A stretch of DNA of 64,000 nucleotides from Parus major (lineage: Eukaryota; Chordata; Aves; Passeriformes; Paridae): the NCBI RefSeq assembly GCF_001522545.3, contig NC_031770.1, positions 10,858,514 to 10,922,513 of the forward strand, in the 5' to 3' direction. Below the pieces are notes generated by a model. That model had not been told where the DNA came from, searched no databases, and worked only from the letters and a program-made list of their open reading frames with translations. Shown here in pieces: positions 21,601 to 36,600 of this stretch. Positions within the stretch are counted from its first letter, which is position 1, and the number at the start of each line of letters is the position of its first letter. A program made the translations under genes and the position numbers.

Positions 21601-24600
21601 CCCACTTTGTTCTTAAAAATAGAAGTTTCAGAGCTGTGTCAGATCAAGAACATCATATGAGACATCTGGATAAAAAAACTATTTCATAATTTGTGCATAT
21701 CTCTACAGTGATATAAAAATATACAGTACTGGGGAACATTACTATGGAAACAAAGTCTGTTTAAAAGAACATCTGTTTCTGTTTATTCCCTGCTCCAAGT
21801 TAGAAACCTTACAGCTAAAGTATCTCAACAACCACTGAAGATTCAAGTTTGGAAGCCAGACTTGGCACTTATTATAAACAACACATTTACTATTTCAAGA
21901 CATTTTCCAAAATGGAAATAGAGGAGTTCCCTTAAACCAGCAGAACACTCTCCAAACAGCCTGCTAACAAATGGAACTGGCTTGTCTGCCACTAGCAGTA
22001 GGTCTTACTTTAATTTCAAAACAAAGAGCAAGCTACTTCAGCAATTAAGACCACAATTAGTCCCAATTAATGGGGAGCTATGTTTGTAGCATGCTCTCAC
22101 ACCTACTGGTCTTTCTGGTTGTACAGTTTCCCAATAAGCACAGTCTTGCTAAGTTTTACGAGACATGTAATGATTTTCAGAATTTCCTATGATAAAACCT
22201 TGCATACCACTACATTAAAGTATGAAATCCATCCAGCATTCAGCTTAGAATCATATCAGATCACTACCTTCAAGTGAAGAAGCAAGTAGGAAATTACATA
22301 GGTTTTTAAAAGCAATTCTTGTTCCAAGGGGTTTTGTTAATTTTTATAATCACTTCAATCCTGCATTTTACAGCTCATGAATGGCCACAATTCAGAAGCA
22401 TGAGACTACAGAATTAGAATTCCACCACTGTGCAACCCCTAACACAACAAATGTCTGCTCACCTGTTTGTGCATTTCATGTCACAGGATTTTGAGATGTC
22501 TGTCAAGAGGGAACTAACAGGTGGGAATCCTGCAAACACATCCATTTTCATACCTCCCAAGCTCAGAGCAGAGTGCAGAAAACACAAGTCCTGGCCCTGA
22601 GTTACCTTCTCCCACTGAAGTGCTCACACACAGAGGACAACACGGAAGCTGAAAGCCTGCAGTTGCATGCAGGTGTTTAGGAAAGGTTGTGCCATCATAC
22701 CTGCTCCATGCCTTTGCTGTATAAGTCTTTTGCTCCTGCCACAGCAGCAAGATTGTTCGCCTCGGCCGTTGCCTGGAAAAGATGGAGCATCCTGTGTCAT
22801 TCACAGCATTCCCAGGTTTTACACAGCATTACACTCCAAACATACCTCAAAAACCTCCAGAGTTCCTGATGGCCAGGAAAAGGCCACACAAAAATAAGTG
22901 AAGTTTAGCTATATACATTAAAACACATTTCTGCCTTCTGCTTTCTAGCACAGCTGCAAACAAACCTCAGCTTGCTTGTACAGGCTTTTCATCATGAGCA
23001 ATCTCTTCTGAATGCTCTACTGCTAGTAAGCACATAAGAGCCACTAAACTATTATATTTGAATCCTGGTACTGGGTTACTTCCACTACCTGAGAGGAAAG
23101 AAAGAAGCTGGCATTATTTCTGCATTATAGATGTACAGTTTTGCTGTCAATTCTCAAGTTTGTTAACAATTTAAGACTTAATTTCTACCTGTGTAATGTC
23201 AGGGACAATTATTGTAGTTAAAGCTGCAAGATGTCATTTTCTGGTTCTCCCAGCCAAACAGCAAGTTACAGGAAACCAATGTTTAGAGAGAAAAGCAGCT
23301 AAAAAACCCAACCAACCAGACAGAATGCTGCTCCATTTGGTTGATTTAATTTCATTCGGTTGGTGGAACTGAGGGAAAAGTACCCAACCATCACAGTTCA
23401 GATGGCTTTCAAAGTACACAGATCCTTCAAGAAATACATCTGGGGGGGAGCTTTAGGCCCACAGCAGTCATGATTCTTCAATTGTAAAGAACTTACATAA
23501 AGTACACATCTAGTAAGATTATACGAAAGAAAATAAAATACCTGCAGCATAGATTTCGGATGAGGTAGCTCCTCTCCTTGATAGATTTTAATGTAAGCCT
23601 AAATGTGAGGAAAAAATTAACAAGGTTTATTTTTCTAAACATTTATTTTACTGAGAATAAGGAATGAGGGATGATACATAGACAGACCTCAGATTATTTC
23701 TTTGTAATAGTGCTGAATACTAAATTATGCAATTCTCTTCATAGAAGTCTGACATTTTTTCCCCTTCACCTTCCTATGCCTTAGACCGGGGCCCAGCAGG
23801 GCAGCAGAGCACCCTGAGGAAATATCACCACTGTCTCAAGAAGTGACAGGTTTGACAGCAGGTTTCTACTCCCTCAAATGCATAAGGACTTTGCTAAACA
23901 GGGAACATTCACCCATAACAAAAGAGTGGAGATGAGTAGCCCAGCCTTTCTGGCCAGAGGTCTGCTCAAACTTACCCCAGTGCTGGGAGAACCAATACTT
24001 CTATTTCCCCAAATGCCTTGATCTACTGAAGTGTAGGACGAAAAAAAAACAGACCAAGGCACTTAAGGCAGACAGAGCTGAGCAGACAGAACACTTGCAG
24101 AAGCTATGCAGGTAGCCTATCCCTCTGTGCCTCACCCCACTTATCTATCCTCAGGTGTCCTTTCTTTCCCCACGGTTTCAGAGGGCTGGAGGAGAACACA
24201 GACTTCATTTCTGGCCCATGGCACAGCTGCTGGGGACAGGTAAGTGGGGCACAGCAGGCAGCAGCAATTCAGTGCTTTGGACAAGCTGTGCAAGTTACAC
24301 CAGCAAGGCCACTCTCATCCCCCACGGTGGGGGGGGGTCTATCTTCACACCCCTGCCGCCTTCCTGCCCTGTCTGCAAGCCTTGGGCCTGAGGAATTTTC
24401 ACTCCAGGGGAGCACAAGGGGAGAACAAGGTTATCAGGGTCCCCATGTACTCAATCTACGTTGCAGAACAACCTACAAAAACATATAGAGTTATACAGGA
24501 CTCCGTTCCCTTGACACCCGCCTTGCTTCTGTAGCTATTTCCTCCAAGTAAGAGCCCTACAGTTTCCAACTCAGGCCTCACAATCTCAGCTTCAGATGCA

Positions 24601-27600
24601 CAGTCCCAAGGGAGCAGTCCTCTTTAGTTACATAAGCATGGCATTTCTACAGCACCCCCCAGCACTGCTCCCCAGCTGGATACAGGATGTCAATCAGCTT
24701 TCCAGTAGAGGTTTAACACTTGGGTTTTTAGGATGCAGTCCTTCCTAAGCTGCTGCATTGTACCTGAGTGGGTCCTCCTAGAGAAAAACTGGAGCAAAAA
24801 GCAGCATGCAACCATGTAAACAGAGAGACTGAACATCTGAGCTCCCGTGCTGATCTTATGCTTTTCAGGACAGCCATCACTCCTGCATCCCATACCATGT
24901 CTTTCCTTTAAAAACATTATTTTGTTCAACAACTGAAGTTAAATGAGCTCTGGCCTCAAACTCCTTTGTTGCACAGTTTGTTTCTTAACATCAGTAACTT
25001 TCTACCCCAAAAGCAGAAATACAAAATTCTTGTCTTTAGGAGACTGTGGCATCATTCTTACCAAGCCAATTGTCTAAGTCATTCCAATTAAAAAAAAAAA
25101 AGTCACACACACCAGACCAATCCCTGGTGAAGTAGAGATTATGTTATCACATTTCTGCTGGTATCACCATGATACCGAAAAAGCTCAAGACTAACAGCTG
25201 TGAGTATCATACATAAATATTTCAGAGCATAGTGGTACTATGCATACATACACAAGTGTTTAGAAAGCACCTTCGCTGCATGTTAAAAATCCAGAGGGGA
25301 GTGTCTGAAATTTTCATTGCATACCTAGCAGTTTAAGAGCTGGTTTTTTATGTCTGTAAAAACTACATTAGGTCTACTTTAATTAAAAATAAGCAAAAAA
25401 GAAAAAAAAAAAAAAAAAAAAAAAAACCCACAAAAACAAAAACAAAAACAAAACCAAAAAAACTGTGATTTCAAAGTAGGGAAAAAAAATCTAATAAAGC
25501 TTGAGCTATTTCAGCCTGTTCACAGGGAGGAAAATAAAAGCCACCAATCCACAAATTTTGCTAACAGTAGCTTGCAAAGAGCTGCACTGTTAGGAAGTAG
25601 TGTGCCAGTTCTGGAAAGTCAGAGTAATGAAATGAAAATGTAAGTGAGCTGATCAGTGAGCATCAGCCTAGATATCATATATTCTCTGGGAACAACATGG
25701 CCTAAAATTAGAATACTGTCTTTTAAGCTATTAACAGAAATAATTAGCATGAGTTTGCTTACCTTGAAGTATTCTACAAGATCTCTACAGGTCACCTTGG
25801 ATCCACTAATCTCTTTTTCTACCAAGTTTTCAGGGGCAAGCAGTAACGGTACCAAATTCCGCAGTTCATTCTTAAAATCTTCATCTATATCTAGTAAAAT
25901 TCAATCAATTCCAGGAAAAAAGTAGTTAGTTTTTAATCTTGTATCTTCTAAAGGAACACTGATAGCCCACAATCCTAAATCCACAGCATCACACCTCTGA
26001 ACTGCATTTTTAAGGTATTTAAATGCTTACATACATAATATAGCTTTAGTAAATTGTATCTACTCTTAATCTACCAATCTTAACTTCAGACTGGGAGAAC
26101 AAGGTTTCGCTGTCCTTTCAATATTTCAAGTGCATTTCCTCAATTACACCAATGCACAAAGACCCCACAGGTGTGTGCCCTCAGCACAGCAGGGGCTGCC
26201 ATCCCACCACTGCAACTCACTTTTACAGCCTTTGCCATTCTGGTGCATTCCCTCTGTTGGGGGACACATGAGGAATCCTGACTGCCTCTCATTCTGCACC
26301 TATGGATTTTACTTCTGCCATTTCAGAGCTGACCTGTGGTTCAGCAAGTTCTTAGAGAAAAGCCTTTCCAGAAAGTAAACTCTTGAATCTTGGGAATTCT
26401 GCCCTCTGGAGCCCTTAGTTATCTTTGGAATCTCTATTTAATGACCTTTAAGCATGTCTCAAGTTATCAGATTACAATGAACAGCTAGACACAAAGATAT
26501 CCTCTACTTTTAAAACACTAAAAAGAGCACACAATGCACATTTCTAAATTCTGCAGCTTCACCTTTTAGCCTTATATTTTCCAGTCAGGCATTTCAATAG
26601 CTAACCATTACAGTGCTTAACTGCCATCATACAAGAAAACAAACTCAGTGATCTAAATCAAGAACACAAAACGAAAAGCTTCCTACCATTCAATCTCCCA
26701 TCAAAATTTGGATTTGTTGCAACTTTAAGACCAGGGTGGGGCAACAGGAAACACCCAAGATTACTGAAACAGGAGTGAATATGCTTCCTTACATTCTGTA
26801 GCTCTTCATGTTGGTTTTGCTTTACCTGAAGAAAAAAAAAAAAGGCAGTAAGAACTGCTACCAGTTTTACAGCACTGTAATCAAGATTAACCATCATCTT
26901 AAAAGCAGTAAGAGCAAAAAAGTGTTTAAAGCTTTTATTCCTGAACCTAATAATGTCAATTCTGCCTATGAGTGGAAACACCACAAATGTATTTTATTAG
27001 CACAAGAGCCAGCTCATGATGCATCATTGCCTTGACAGCAAGGTGTCTCTTAGAAGATCAGGACTACTGCAGATAACTTACCTGCAATCTTTTCTCTAGG
27101 AACTTTTTTCCTCCTTCCAAGCCATATGCATGTTCATAAGGATAACTCCAATCTCTAATTAAGAACATTAATGTCTGTAACAGGAAGAAGAACAGCAGTG
27201 AATGGTTTGCATCCTTTCTAAAGTCAAAAATTCTATTACATGTGTGATTATTTTAAGTATTTGGCTGCTCTAAAATTAAATATATTACAGATTATGTGCA
27301 AGGATACTATATAAGTTTTTTGGTATATTTGGCTGCTCTAAATGAAGTAGCCCTGTAGTTCTGTGGTGCAAGTGTTTGCTTCTTTAAAAAACCAACTAAA
27401 CAAAAAACCCACTACCAAACAGGACCTTTTCTCAGAACCATCTACCACCAAAGACCAACCATATCTCGGAGTAATAAATAGGATGGCAGCACAAAATTTT
27501 TCTCCTTAACACTGGCACATAACTTGACATTTTGATTCCTTTTATGCCTTATACCTCAAGGACAAAGCTAAACTTGCCCAAAATGTGAACTCCTCCAGCA

Positions 27601-30600
27601 TTTTTCCACTGGGTTTTTGCAAAGCAATGTGGCAATAGTGAAGGAAAATTAGTCTTGTAAAGAACTGGTTACCTTCAACCCAACTAATTTATCTTCAGAA
27701 ATTATCTTGAGCTCATTTTCTACACATTCAACTGCTTAAATCCATTTAACACATGGTTACCTGAAACGGCTTTTGGTAAATTTCTTCCATAGCTAGTCTT
27801 CCATATTCTGTAAACAACTGAGAGAAAGAGCAGCATAAGGGTGTGCCACATAGAAAACACATCTTTCTCCTGTGAAATATACTATTATGTCACTAAAAAA
27901 TAAAAGCACTCAATCTTATATCTTACTATAGGTTGATAATGACAAACAAACCTCAATAATGAGTTTACCAACCCTCAATAAGATTCAGGTAGGAGACATG
28001 ATTCCCACAGGCTTCACTGTGCCATTCCTGAACTGTCAACACACTACAGTTTTAAGTGGGTGGCTTGTGGGCTATTCTCAGAGAAAAGCTGGCTGCATTT
28101 CTCACCAAGCCAGCTTCCAGCACTTGCTTCCTAGGCTGAGGAGGTAAGCCTGTCTAACATTTGCCCCTTACTTCCCACAAAAGGTTTATTCCTGGAAATC
28201 CCAGGGAACTTGGCTCTAGCCAATATATCAGACATTTAAATACAAGCCAAGTTCAGCAGCTTCTCAGATCTCTGCTCCAGCCAGTGACCTTAACTAATAA
28301 TTGTTCCTTCCCTCCAGTATAAAGGCAAGTATCAGCTGTCTTCCTCTCATTGCTTTCACCATCTTTAATTCCAGCAGCATTCCTGCTGGCCTGAGCAGGC
28401 CAAATCACCCACAAAAACAGGAATTAGGGACTGTGATGGCTGGTTCAGCAGAGGTCAATCCATGCCAGCCTCCTCACAGATACTGGAGGTCAAGATGATG
28501 GAAGCACTCCAGAATTCTCCAGTACCAGGCAATCATTATCCTGCATTAAACTAACTCCTGGAGCATCTCAGGTAAATTATGGCTCAAAGGATAGTTCCAG
28601 TGCTGATCACAAGAGCACCTGGGAACTTACAAGACTAATTTAAAATAGCTTAACTTCCAAGCCCTTGTCACCCTGAGCAAAAGCAGCTGTGAAGTGCCCA
28701 AGCACTCACAAGAGTCTGGTTTCTTTGACCAAAACTCTTTTCCTCATTCATTTCCCAGCTAAATGCAAAAGGCAGTCAGAGACTAGCAGTATTTCACAAT
28801 TACATAAATTCCTGTTAAAACAAAAATTTGGAATTTCCTTCCCTCAGACCATGATTCCCTGCTGCTGCTTTAAATGCAGGGATGTCCCCTACCCAGTGCT
28901 TGTATTTATCATCCTTCCCTTCCTTCCCTCAAATTTCACCCTAGAACAGAAATAGATTGTTTGATTCAGATTACACCAAGGCTGTTAATGGACCAAAGTC
29001 TCAAGGGAAGCCTGGCTTTCAAATAATTACCTACAGATTTTTTTTTTGTTTGTTTTCAGTGCTTGGTTGTGTGTGTTTCAGGGTGTGGGGGTGCTGGCCC
29101 AGTGATACAACCCTGTTAATCGAGAACAGCTTCATAAGACTGTTTTTAGTGAGTGTTCTTCTCCTTCCAGCATTGGCAGCCAGTCTGTTGTAGCACTGAA
29201 GACACACAGAACAGTTTTAAACTGTGACAAGGTCATGGCCTTGGCATTTGGTAATACACAGGCTACTCTCTAAAGCGACAGGTTTTAAGTTAAGGAGATA
29301 AGGTTCTTGTACCATTCACATGAAGCCAGAATTCAGTGGCCTTTGACCACAATGTTCCATTAGAGGATAAATACCCCATGGTGAAGGGAAGACAACATTC
29401 TCCTGCTCTTATTTCTAAGCAGAAACAAAACTCTGCAGAAGTTTCTCAGCTGAAAAACCAGGGACTTGCAATGCAGAGAACAGACTTTAAAAGACTCAGC
29501 CAGATTAGAAGCCCAAACAATTTTACTTCTACACTGGCACAGTAGAAGCATCATGGAGTTGATGCAAACACAGTTTTTACAGACTGTACCAGTTTTAGTA
29601 TCATGTCAAATTCAGGTTTTCCATGAAGCATCAAACAGCTCCCAAGTCAGTTACATGAACAATAACTTCTAGAACACTGTCAAGCCTATCAGTTCAGAAG
29701 CAGTTTAACATAAATTCACCATACCTGCAAATGTTGAAGGTCATCTTCCTGAATATTCTGAGACAAGTTATATACCTGCAAGAGACAGACAGAGAATTAG
29801 TGTTGCATGAAACCACTGTCTTACATTCATATAGTCTCTTTCCCACACTGAGTATTTTTGCTTCCTCCAGAAAGTGTAATTACCCAAAAGTCAGCAAGTA
29901 GAAAGGTGTCACAAAACACATCTCAAACAGAAGTCACCTCCTTATTCAAAAACAATCCACCAGGGCTAACTCCAAAGGACAGAAGTAATGTTCTACATAC
30001 TCCTGCTCCTTTTAGGTTGTGGCATGTCTGAAGTCACTTGTCACCCCTCAAAAACCTGCTTGCTGTTGGCACTTCTAAGGCACAAGCTTAGAAGTAGTTT
30101 TGAGCATAGCACAATTGTGAGGAGTTTAACTGACACTTCAACAGACACAGCAATTTTAAGTTTGGCTGATCACAGCATAAAGTCACCCCAAACTGTATCT
30201 ACAGCCTTAAAAAAGATTCTGTAACATCTGTAAAGAAGCAGTTGCTAATTTGACATCTTGAGGGGGAAAGGGATTTCCCAGTTCTGTCAGCAATTTAACT
30301 CAGCCTGGCCTTGCACAACCTTGATTCCACCAAGCAACTTGGGTAGTTTGTCTTATTTTCAGTGTAGTACATAAAGTATGGAATTTTAAATCAACACTGG
30401 AGGAAGATATGCAGGTGAACTTTCCAAGTGTGGCTCAAGAGATATTTCTTGCCTGTTCAGAATAGGGTTCTGCCATTATTTGCCAGCATGGATATTCTCA
30501 CCTGGACAGAGCTCGTCATGGTGCTCAGGGCAAAAACCGTTGCACAGTCTTTGATAGTGGATTGGCTATCAAAGGCACCTTGGGTATCCATGAGTAGTAC

Positions 30601-33600
30601 AGCAACCTGCAGAGTTTGAAAGAACAGCAGCAGTTACCCAGACCATGGACACTTTCACACTCCAGGCCACTGGGGTAAGCTCTATTTCAAGCAGAGCAAG
30701 TCTCTGTCCATGTACCTGCTGATGAAACCTCAGCCAGCTCCCTGCACACACCCACAGCTGAGTAAGCAGCAGCCAGAGGGCCCTGGCAGCAGCCTCAAGT
30801 CCTTGCCTTGCCTGGCTACCTTCTCCCACAGAGAGAAGGTACTTGGCCCAGTGGGGATGTTCTGCAGAGCAACTGACAGCTCTCCTTCAATGGAAGAACA
30901 TCAGCCTCACCTGCAGATCCAGCACAATTCATTACAACTAAGAGTAAGATGGTTACTTACACATATATATAAATATATATACCTTAAAATAATTATTTTC
31001 AGCAGAAAATAATTGATACTGTCCTGCTGGAATGAAATGACAAGTGATAGTAATGAAAAAAAATTATCAGTCCAACTCCCATGGTTGGGATCTACTACAC
31101 TTCTCTTTCCCACTGATAAGCAAGAGCAAGTGTGTGATTTGGTACCAAAGCGTAAGCAGATTCATACAACATAACTGGTTTTTAATCAGAGAAGTGTTTG
31201 GTTCGCTGTGAAATTTGTTGAACATCACTAAGCCAACTATTTTTAAAATCCATGTCCCACAGATTGGGCATCAGATGCTTCCTTTGCAAATGCAAAAGGG
31301 TATGAAATTTAAATAACTTAAAACTGATGGTTCAGAACACAAATAGTTCAAGATCACCACCACTATTGTGGAGTAAATATTTATTAATGACATTAACACT
31401 TTGTTTCAGCATAAACACCTCCAAGCAAACGTTGCCATTAAACTGATTTAAGAGTCAAAAAATAATCAAGTTAGTGCTTTTTTTTCCCATTGTTAGACTT
31501 TGGCCTTTTTACAGACTGCCTGTTAAAATTACATGGAAGGACCAGCTTCCAGGCACTGAAGTACTTTCAGCCATGCACTACATTTCACTAGAACACAGCT
31601 AGAAGCTAGAAACATATTCTCACCCTTCAAAGAACAGTGTGTGTTACAAAGCTTTTCACCTCAGCATTTGTCTGTAGATGGTATTTATAGCCATTACAGT
31701 TTTGCAACATTCCCAGGATAACCCACCCATCAGCCGGAAGGGGTAGACTTTGCCAAAACAAAGCACTCTCAGAATGAGACTATTGCTGAATTTTTCTGCT
31801 GGGGTGTAGGAATCAATCTCCATCCTTATACTGATACACAGTTTTCAGATATGCTACACAGCTACTCAATGCAAAGGAAAGCAACCAGTGTTCAAACAGC
31901 CACCAAGAATGCCATGACATTAAAAGTGCACACAGAGACCAAAGTCCTATTTAAGTTTTAGAATGACAGGAACAGTTTAGGCTGAAAGGGACTGCTAAAG
32001 ATCATCTTCCAACCCCTCTGCCAAAGGCAGGGACAACTTCCACTAGACCAGGTTCCTTGGAGCCCCACTGAACCTGACCAGGAACACCTCCCAGGATGGG
32101 GCATCTGCAGCTTCTCTGTTTTATTTTTTTAAAAAAAACCCAAACCAATAAAAAAAAAAAAAACAACTAAAAAACACCACCAAACAACCAAATCAGAAAG
32201 CCTACAACTCCTCCAAGGGAGACCTTGAGCAAATCAAGGTAAATCAAGCACTCACCTTTGTTCCATTAGGTTTATCAATTACAAACACTTCACTCCAAAC
32301 TTGAATGCCAGTAGTTTCCCGTTCACATCCACCTCTCCATGTAAACCCGGTCAATGGCTCCGTGTTTCCACCTATCCAGCAAGGAGAAGTCTACAAAACA
32401 AAAGGAAAAACTTCTGTAAAACCACAGAGGAGATTTCCATGGGTTTTTTTAACATGCTATGTTTTAGCAGATTTCCACACTGTTATTGCATTTTCCTCAG
32501 AGCCAGCTGACAACCCTACACAAAATACTAAAACACAATGCTACTCTGCTGTGTTTCAACATCATCCACAAAGCAACACCGTGGCATTTCAGTGCACAAC
32601 TTTTCAGTCACTGAAGAGCAAATGTGTACAGTTTTTGAGTCTCAAACACTCAGAGGTATTGAGAACAGCACAGATTTGTCCATCACTTTCACTCTCACAG
32701 CTGAGAAAACTCTGCTAAAACACAATAGCAGATATTTCAACTCAGGAACAGCTATACCTCTGTAAGGGACAAAACACCTAATCTTAACTTAATCCTCTCC
32801 CCTCCTCCTAACTAACAGCTGGCTAAGCATTTGAGTCCCTGCACTAATAGAAGCCAGTACAAGACTCCCAATGCCATCTTGCAGAAGCCACAGACAATAG
32901 ACAGCCACCAGAAGATCTGCAATCTATACTTGCCAGTTACAGAGAAAAAGTCAGGTTAAGAGTTTGATATATGTCAATCAAACCACCCATATTAAAGTTG
33001 AGAAGCTATCCAAGAGGCGAGTACAGTTGGCAGATAACATTCCTGGCTGACAGAATGGAATGAGGCCTTCAAAGGTCTTCAACACAGAGCAGCAGCTCAC
33101 CCACAAGAATCCAGCCATTATATGAGCATATCTATCCCAGGAATGTAGTCCATGCACTGGCAAGTAAGGAGGATGAGCAGGCACCCCAAGGAAGTTTCAC
33201 TTTGATAGGTTTTTCTGTAGCCCCCTCATCAGTTAAGCTGTTGTCTGCCTGCCACGTCTTTCATGTAGGATTTCTGTGTATATAAACCTTTCTTTCACAG
33301 GCTAGAACACAGCAAGCTGGCATAGGAGACATTTAATGAATTTGTGTTGAACTACTCAGAGTAGATTACCAGCTAGGAAAGAGTCCACTGAGAAGGTCAA
33401 AGTGGAAATCCCTCAATTCACTTCTGGGCTCTACCTTGCTGACTCCACACTGGCAGTTTTCAGATAACAGTTCAAGACATTTCTTCACATTTCAGAACAC
33501 AGCAGGAATACCCAGGGACTGTACAGAATAAAAAAAACTTCAAACAACTAAGTGAAACTGCTTATTTCTAAAGGGAGATGGGAAAAAAACCTGAACACTT

Positions 33601-36600
33601 TTTTCATGCCTAGCAGCACACAGGCAATCCAGCAGTTCTGCACCAGCATTCACCGAAATGCTAACAATGCACCACTCAACTCTGCTACTTGGATCAGCAA
33701 TAGGTGAGATAAGCTGATAAAAATTCAGAAAAGGAACACAGGTATGCAAGTAAAGAGTCCTACAGGTCTTTACAGGTAAGTTGTTTTGGTTTGGCTGTTT
33801 GGGGTTTTTTTTTTTCTCTTTCATTTGTTTATTTTGATAGCCACATACACCTCTACCAGACACACTAAGTGAAACCTGAACAGCTTTTCCCAGTAGTCTT
33901 TTTTTATCCCAGAAGATGCTTATGCCTCCACAGACCACTCTATAAATGAAAGTTCCAAGATTGCTTTGTGCTGCAGTACACTCCAGGATACAGTTTGGCA
34001 ATGCTGTATGATATTTCACATGTACATGTATGTCAATGGACTGCAGCTTTTTACTTTTCAAAAATAATTGGTTAATCAGTATGTTCCATTTTTCTTTTAG
34101 GTACAAGTATGCTTTACCCCATTTTGGTCCAGATATTATTCCTATTTGTAACAAATCAGATCAAAACTACACAAACAGTTTGACAAGTCCCTCAATGAAC
34201 ACTAGATATGACCTCATTTGATTTCACACGTGATCCATATGACAGGAGTTTAACAGACACAATTTCACCTGAAGCTGCTTCATCTTATGGATGATGTACT
34301 TAAGCCTGCCTCTAACTGACTCTGCATCACTTTGAAATACTTGTAGCTTGTTACCTACATCTTTCCTTAGCTAAAGCTCAGTGTTTTAAGACTCCATCCA
34401 TCAAGCTGGTTTGAAAGATATCCAGGAGATGGGAGGAGGAAAAAAAGGCTCCGGCCTGAAATCAAGCTAGAAGTTGCTCTATAATTTTAACTCAGTCACC
34501 TAAAAGGTAATTGCCCTAAATTTACTCCACACTAAGGAAAAGCCCAATGTAGTTTTATTTTCCTAGTGCATTAACACACAGCACACCTTGAAGACTAATT
34601 CAAAACGAGGAGGGGATGCTCCTGTAAAAAAATAAACTTTTACATCTAAACTCAGGTGTTGCTGTACCCAACTCTTACTAACAGGATCCTTGCAGCAGCT
34701 TGCTGAGTACACAACTGCTGCTTTTCCATTTCAAAAGAGCAACCATAACACTAAGGATCAGTGCTTGAAATGAGATGTCCACCTCCACCTCCCTGAAGGC
34801 ACTGATCAACCTCTGTCATGCCCAAATCCTACCTGTGACTTCAGCTGGCACCAGTAAGATTTTTACAACGGCAACTTTTCACATGACCTCTGGCCCTCAG
34901 TTTAAGACAAGAAAATGGGATTCTGAAGGGGGTTTTTGGCAAATTTTTCATTATGCATGTGGACATATTAGCATCCACATAAAAGGACAATCCAAAAATT
35001 GCTTGACTGGGACATGAACTGAATACAGTCACTTTAGTTTTCTGTGCAATATTTAGTTCACAGAAAATACAGACTTGCAATTGAGCCTGACTAAAGATGG
35101 AGGGCTCAGACTAAGTACTATAAAACTATACCAAGATCTCTCCTCCTGTACTAAATTTGGATAAGCAGAGGGTATCATTTGACTTCACACAACTCAAGAG
35201 TGCTCCAAAGAGGAGGCGTTGCATTCATCCTCCATCACCCCCAGTTCCCATCAATCAGTTTGCAGCAGTTCTGATGCTTGTCAAACTCCTTCCCTAAGCC
35301 AATTTACGTCACTGAGCTGGCAGAAAAACAATTCAGCAAAGCGCAGTGTCTTCTGATGCATCAGTGAGTTGGATCAGCTCAACTAAGGGTCTGCAAGCAC
35401 TACAGCTTCAGAATGGAAATGCCTGGCATGAAGCAGCACATGGAGAGCAAGACCTCTGTTCTTGGTAAGAAATAGTTGTTAGAGTAGATGGCCAATCTTG
35501 CTTTCATCTTCAGTTTAAGAGAAACAAATGCTATTTTGAAGGACATTTATAGAAAAGTGACTGCACAATAAAGGAAACAGAGAGGCCTGATACACAAGAC
35601 CGAAACAGCATTTTAATCTGTTTTGCTATATGAACATTTGTTTCATTTCACAATCTGAAAATGAAGAGTATTTGTTTAAAATCCAGCCTTTCTGTTTTCA
35701 AAACTAACTCACACTACCTCTACCCAGCTCAGCATCTTGTTCAGATTGTTGAACGTAGGAGTTTGTTTTTCTTTGTTTGCAGTGATTGGTGGGGGTTTTA
35801 TTGTTTGGTTAATTTTGAGCCGTATCAAATCAATCCATATCAAATGAAACTTTTTTCCTCCCTAGGTTAAAAGGCTCTCAAGAAGTTAGGAGTTCCAGCT
35901 TGGTACTCTGTATTCCTCCTACCCTATCCTCAGGGTCTTTCTTCCAGAGCTCTTGGTAAATGAGTGAGAGGAACTCAATAGCAGGTACTACTGGGATTGA
36001 GAGAAGAAAGTCTTTATTTGCCATATTTCCTGTAACTGCAAGGTTCATCTCGATTTTCCCTCAAGCCAGCTAGCACAAATTCGCTGCAAAGAACAGTGAC
36101 CAAAAAAGGAATCGGTTCTGTGCCTCTAAGAGCTTCAAAAAACAAAAAAACACTGACCTGTAAATATCCACAATGCAGACTAAAAGAAACACTCCACAAC
36201 CTGTGACAGGCAGATGTGTATGGTTCACAGAAGAACCTACTCTACCTTCTCCATATAAGCCAAGGGTTCAAAGCATAGTAGTCACAAGACAACACTAGCC
36301 AAAAGCTACAAACTAAAAGAAGAAATTAAATTTTGGATCAGGCATCAATCAAGTCAATAACTTAAAAGGATTTTAAGAGTTCCTGGACTGCATTCAGAAA
36401 TGCATTCCAAGCAGCAAACAGGAAACTTTCTCCTTGCAAAAATGAGCGAGTGCTATAATATGATTTCAGGAGATAAAGTCAAAGCAAGTCACCAGGTGGA
36501 AAAGCCCTTCCCCAAAGCTCAACTAGAAGGCTATCACACTGCATCATTCAAGCTCTTCTCGTGTCCACTTACAATACCACTTACACCAATGAATTCCCTT

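Noticed and set aside
33540..34154. 204-codon open frame on the minus strand in ATL2 intron 2
   Set aside because: It has no recognisable domain and low-complexity Lys/Asn stretches, and it sits wholly inside an intron with no splice or promoter signals. Chance is enough.
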